Assembly: GCA_964469165.1 (NCBI GenBank)
Contig: CAYXXZ010000137.1
Location: 1-6,022, forward strand
Direction: 5' to 3'
Length of the DNA stretch: 6,022 nt
Origin: CAYXXZ01 sp964469165
GTDB taxonomy: Bacteria > Pseudomonadota > Gammaproteobacteria > Pseudomonadales > Porticoccaceae
The notes under the pieces were generated by a model, which worked only from the letters and a program-made list of their open reading frames with translations, was not told the origin of the DNA and did no database searches. Below, piece by piece: positions 4,971-6,022 of this stretch; the stretch's first letter is position 1, and every line of letters starts with the position of its first letter. A program made the position numbers and the translations under genes.

Positions 4971-5264
4971 ATGAATGAGAAATTTTCCCACTACGACAGT
5001 GCCGATTACCTGAAAACCGACGAAGACATTGCGCTCTATCTGGAAGCGTGCCTGGAAGAAGCTGGAGACGATCCTGCTTTCATCGCCCGCGCCCTTGGTG
5101 TGGTTGCACGTGCCAGGAACATGGCGCAGTTGTCCAAGGATGCTGGCATTTCCCGCGCCGGGCTTTACAAAGCGCTTTCTGGCGAAGGTAACCCCAGCTT
5201 TGCCACCGTGGTGAAAGTGGCTAGTGCCCTTGGCTTGAAGATCGGATTCCATCCGGTCGCTTGA
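4971..5264 (+). CDS. XRE-family addiction module antidote protein
   Basis: A 97-residue antitoxin paired with the killer protein just upstream. Its N-terminal part (residues 1-35: DYLKTDEDIALYLEACLEE) is typical of this antidote group and likely includes the toxin-wrapping region. The helix-turn-helix follows at about 50-90: MAQLSKDAGISRAGLYKALS, GNPSFATVVKVASALGL. The ending IGFHPVA is also usual. The start ATG 4971 has GGAGG (4960-4964) 6 nt upstream, and this Shine-Dalgarno spans the toxin stop codon TGA (4965-4967), giving a 3-nt gap between the genes and probable translational coupling. The protein is expected to bind the GTATACAC-type palindrome at 4647-4666 and repress its own operon. 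Nothing in it looks damaged. Confidence 0.94.
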   Translation: MNEKFSHYDSADYLKTDEDIALYLEACLEEAGDDPAFIARALGVVARARNMAQLSKDAGISRAGLYKALSGEGNPSFATVVKVASALGLKIGFHPVA

Positions 5265-5273
5265 AAATGCAGC

Positions 5274-5402
5274 ATGACTACCATCACCAAATCTAATGGC
5301 AACGTATTTGAATATCTCGGCATCTCCCCTGGAAAAGCGTGCCTGGGAGAGGCTGAGGTTTCCAAAACTCTTGATCTCGCCAAAAAATATTTCCGCACAT
5401 AG
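5274..5402 (+). pseudogene. Short ORF resembling the N-terminus of an XRE antitoxin, probable remnant
   Basis: 42 codons starting 9 nt after the antidote stop. The segment KSNGNVFEYLGI (residues 6-17) resembles the S-x-G-N-V-F-x-D-L-G-L motif near the N-terminus of another class of small XRE antitoxins (HTH_37 type), and the following LGEAEVSKTL is roughly like their L-x-K-A-E-L-x-x-x-I segment. The ORF then ends at TAG, before any helix-turn-helix. No Shine-Dalgarno is visible, and no matching toxin gene lies next to it. I read it as the stump of a third, decayed antitoxin gene; a genuine tiny protein translated by coupling to the antidote gene is the alternative. The resemblance is from memory of the family and is short. 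Confidence 0.35.
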
Positions 5403-5649
5403 GCTGATGACGTTTCGCTTGGCTTCAGGGTGGCGAGGGCCGTGTCGCTGAGTGGCCGTCTTTTGATCTCTGATCACTTCATTTTGTATGACTCCCCAGG
5501 TTCGATTTTTCAAACCAGTGTATACATGGGATACAAAAATAATAGATATAGCACGAGACAGGTATAGACGGGAAGTGGCCAATTATTGGCTTATCGTGAT
5601 GAAATTCAAGGGTTTTTTATGAAGGAGTAGACAGCCTGATACAGGTGGA
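5403..5649. other. AT-rich spacer between the antitoxin remnant and the tRNA array
   Basis: No supported gene. The plus-strand frame continuing from the TAG at 5400-5402 stays open to 5567, and its first residues (ADDVSLGFRVARAV) look like the end of a formylglycine-generating-enzyme-type domain, but the match is too short to call. An operator-like inverted repeat is at 5518-5536. A GCCAAT-T-ATTGGC palindrome lies at 5578-5590. This stretch is immediately downstream of tRNA-Arg in its direction of transcription, where a terminator is expected, yet no clear hairpin with a T-run is visible on the minus strand. Confidence 0.4.
5518..5536. promoter_or_regulatory. Operator-like inverted repeat related to the one at 4647-4666
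   Basis: GTGTATAC (5518-5525) and GGATACAA (5529-5536) form an inverted pair around ATG. The first arm is the exact reverse complement of the GTATACAC arm at 4659-4666, so an 8-nt half-site is shared with the second toxin-antitoxin operator. It could be a secondary binding site for the antidote protein or the control region of a lost module; chance is not excluded. Confidence 0.3.
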
Positions 5650-5726
5650 TGGCGCGCCCGGCAGGATTCGAACCTGCGGCCATCCGCTTAGAAGGCGGAT
5701 GCTCTATCCAGCTGAGCTACGGGCGC
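5650..5726 (-). tRNA. tRNA-Arg, anticodon TCT
   Basis: A complete 77-nt tRNA read on the minus strand from 5726 to 5650. The acceptor stem is GCGCCCG/CGGGCGC, followed by discriminator G and an encoded CCA (5650-5652). The D-arm contains GCTC/GAGC, the anticodon stem is TCCGC/GCGGA with loop CTTCTAA and anticodon TCT at 5690-5692, and the T-arm is GCAGG/CCTGC with loop TTCGAAT. It closely resembles E. coli argU and decodes AGA/AGG. It is the last gene of the visible array, and its 3' end faces the toxin-antitoxin region. Confidence 0.97.
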
Positions 5727-5822
5727 ATTGCCCTGATTCAGGCTGCAAGGGTCGATCGATCAACGAGGCGGCGGCCAAGAGGGATCTACGGGGCAGCATG
5801 TGGCGTACAACGAAGAGAGAAG

Positions 5823-5899
5823 TGGGGTGGCCGACGGGGATCGAACCCGCGACCTCAGGAGCCACAATCCTGTGCTCTACCAACTGAGCTACGGCCACC
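5823..5899 (-). tRNA. tRNA-His, anticodon GTG
   Basis: A complete 77-nt tRNA read from 5899 to 5823. The acceptor stem GTGGCCG/CGGCCAC carries the additional G at position -1 (5899), which pairs with the C discriminator (5826), the hallmark of tRNA-His. CCA is encoded (5823-5825). The anticodon stem is CAGGA/TCCTG with loop TTGTGGC and anticodon GTG at 5863-5865; the T-arm is GCGGG/CCCGT with a TTCGATC loop. A 96-nt spacer separates it from tRNA-Arg. Confidence 0.97.
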
Positions 5900-5967
5900 A
5901 TTGAATTGAACTGCTTCTCTTCTCGGCAATCGTCTTGCTTGCCTTCTCTGTCCGACCGCATACGAAT

Positions 5968-6022
5968 TGGTCGGGGAAGAGGGATTCGAACCCCCGACAT
6001 CCTGCTCCCAAAGCAGGCGCGC
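5968..6022 (-). tRNA. tRNA-Pro, anticodon TGG, cut at the window edge
   Basis: The 3' 55 nt of a tRNA read on the minus strand; the 5' acceptor strand and D-arm lie beyond 6022. Visible are the anticodon stem CCTGC/GCAGG with loop TTTGGGA (anticodon TGG at 6008-6010), a T-arm GGGGG/CCCTC-like pair around TTCGAAT, the 3' acceptor strand ending TCCCCG, discriminator A and encoded CCA (5968-5970). It is first in the transcription order Pro-His-Arg, with 68 nt to tRNA-His. Confidence 0.93.

Noticed and set aside
5499..5508. CAGGTTCGA-like stretch resembling a tRNA T-arm, considered as an att site copy of tRNA-Arg
   Set aside because: Only about nine bases match and on the opposite orientation to the tRNA 3' end; no integrase is present, so an attachment site cannot be supported.
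4509..5582. A 357-codon minus-strand frame spanning the second toxin-antitoxin operon
   Set aside because: No recognisable features, and it lies antisense to two well-conserved genes. Its first part falls in AT-rich spacer DNA.
5578..5590. GCCAAT-T-ATTGGC palindrome as the terminator of the tRNA array
   Set aside because: The one-base loop is too tight for a hairpin at full length and no T-run follows on the minus strand.
5645..5909. Plus-strand reading frames giving 'GFEPA...' and 'GIEPATSG...' peptides, and the minus-strand frame over the same interval
   Set aside because: These are translations of tRNA genes, a well-known source of spurious protein annotations.

Overview
The window looks like a chromosomal segment of a gammaproteobacterium. 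This rests on the SelO sequence, the tRNA sequences with encoded CCA ends (close to the E. coli Arg-TCT, His-GTG and Pro-TGG genes), Shine-Dalgarno usage and a GC-rich coding style. The genus cannot be fixed from the sequence alone. The flanks look like ordinary core genome. The middle (about 2930-5650) is patchier and more AT-rich between genes, and reads as an accessory pocket next to a tRNA array.

Layout. (1) 36-1437, plus strand: a phosphotransferase of the aminoglycoside/ecdysteroid kinase-like fold, followed 10 nt later by an unrecognised 62-residue protein, probably one transcription unit. (2) 1469-2929, minus strand: selO, a protein adenylyltransferase, convergent with the first unit. 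(3) 2930-3478: a long spacer with an AT-rich direct repeat, a possible minus-strand terminator and a promoter for the next operon. (4) 3479-4069: a toxin-first higBA type II toxin-antitoxin operon, followed by three consecutive hairpins, the last an intrinsic terminator. (5) 4213-4512, minus strand: a small basic hypothetical protein with a good ribosome binding site, divergent from the next operon. (6) 4674-5264: a second, unrelated toxin-first operon with a RelE/HigB-type killer protein and an XRE-type antidote. It is preceded by a palindromic operator over an extended -10 promoter that would give a nearly leaderless toxin mRNA. (7) 5274-5402: a 42-codon ORF resembling the N-terminal part of another XRE antitoxin, probably a remnant. 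(8) 5650-6022, minus strand: tRNA-Arg(TCT), tRNA-His(GTG) and a tRNA-Pro(TGG) cut by the window edge, transcribed Pro-His-Arg.

How the parts work together. The two toxin-antitoxin operons share one design. The toxin comes first with no visible Shine-Dalgarno sequence. The antitoxin follows at once, with a strong Shine-Dalgarno sequence built over the toxin stop codon, which should bias synthesis toward antitoxin. The HigB copy carries non-consensus residues at two positions linked to RNase activity in its family, so that module may be attenuated. I see no clearly new multi-gene system. The most interesting points are the stacked addiction modules beside a tRNA gene, the altered HigB, the leaderless operator-controlled toxin with a second matching half-site about 850 bp away, and the structured RNA tail of higBA.
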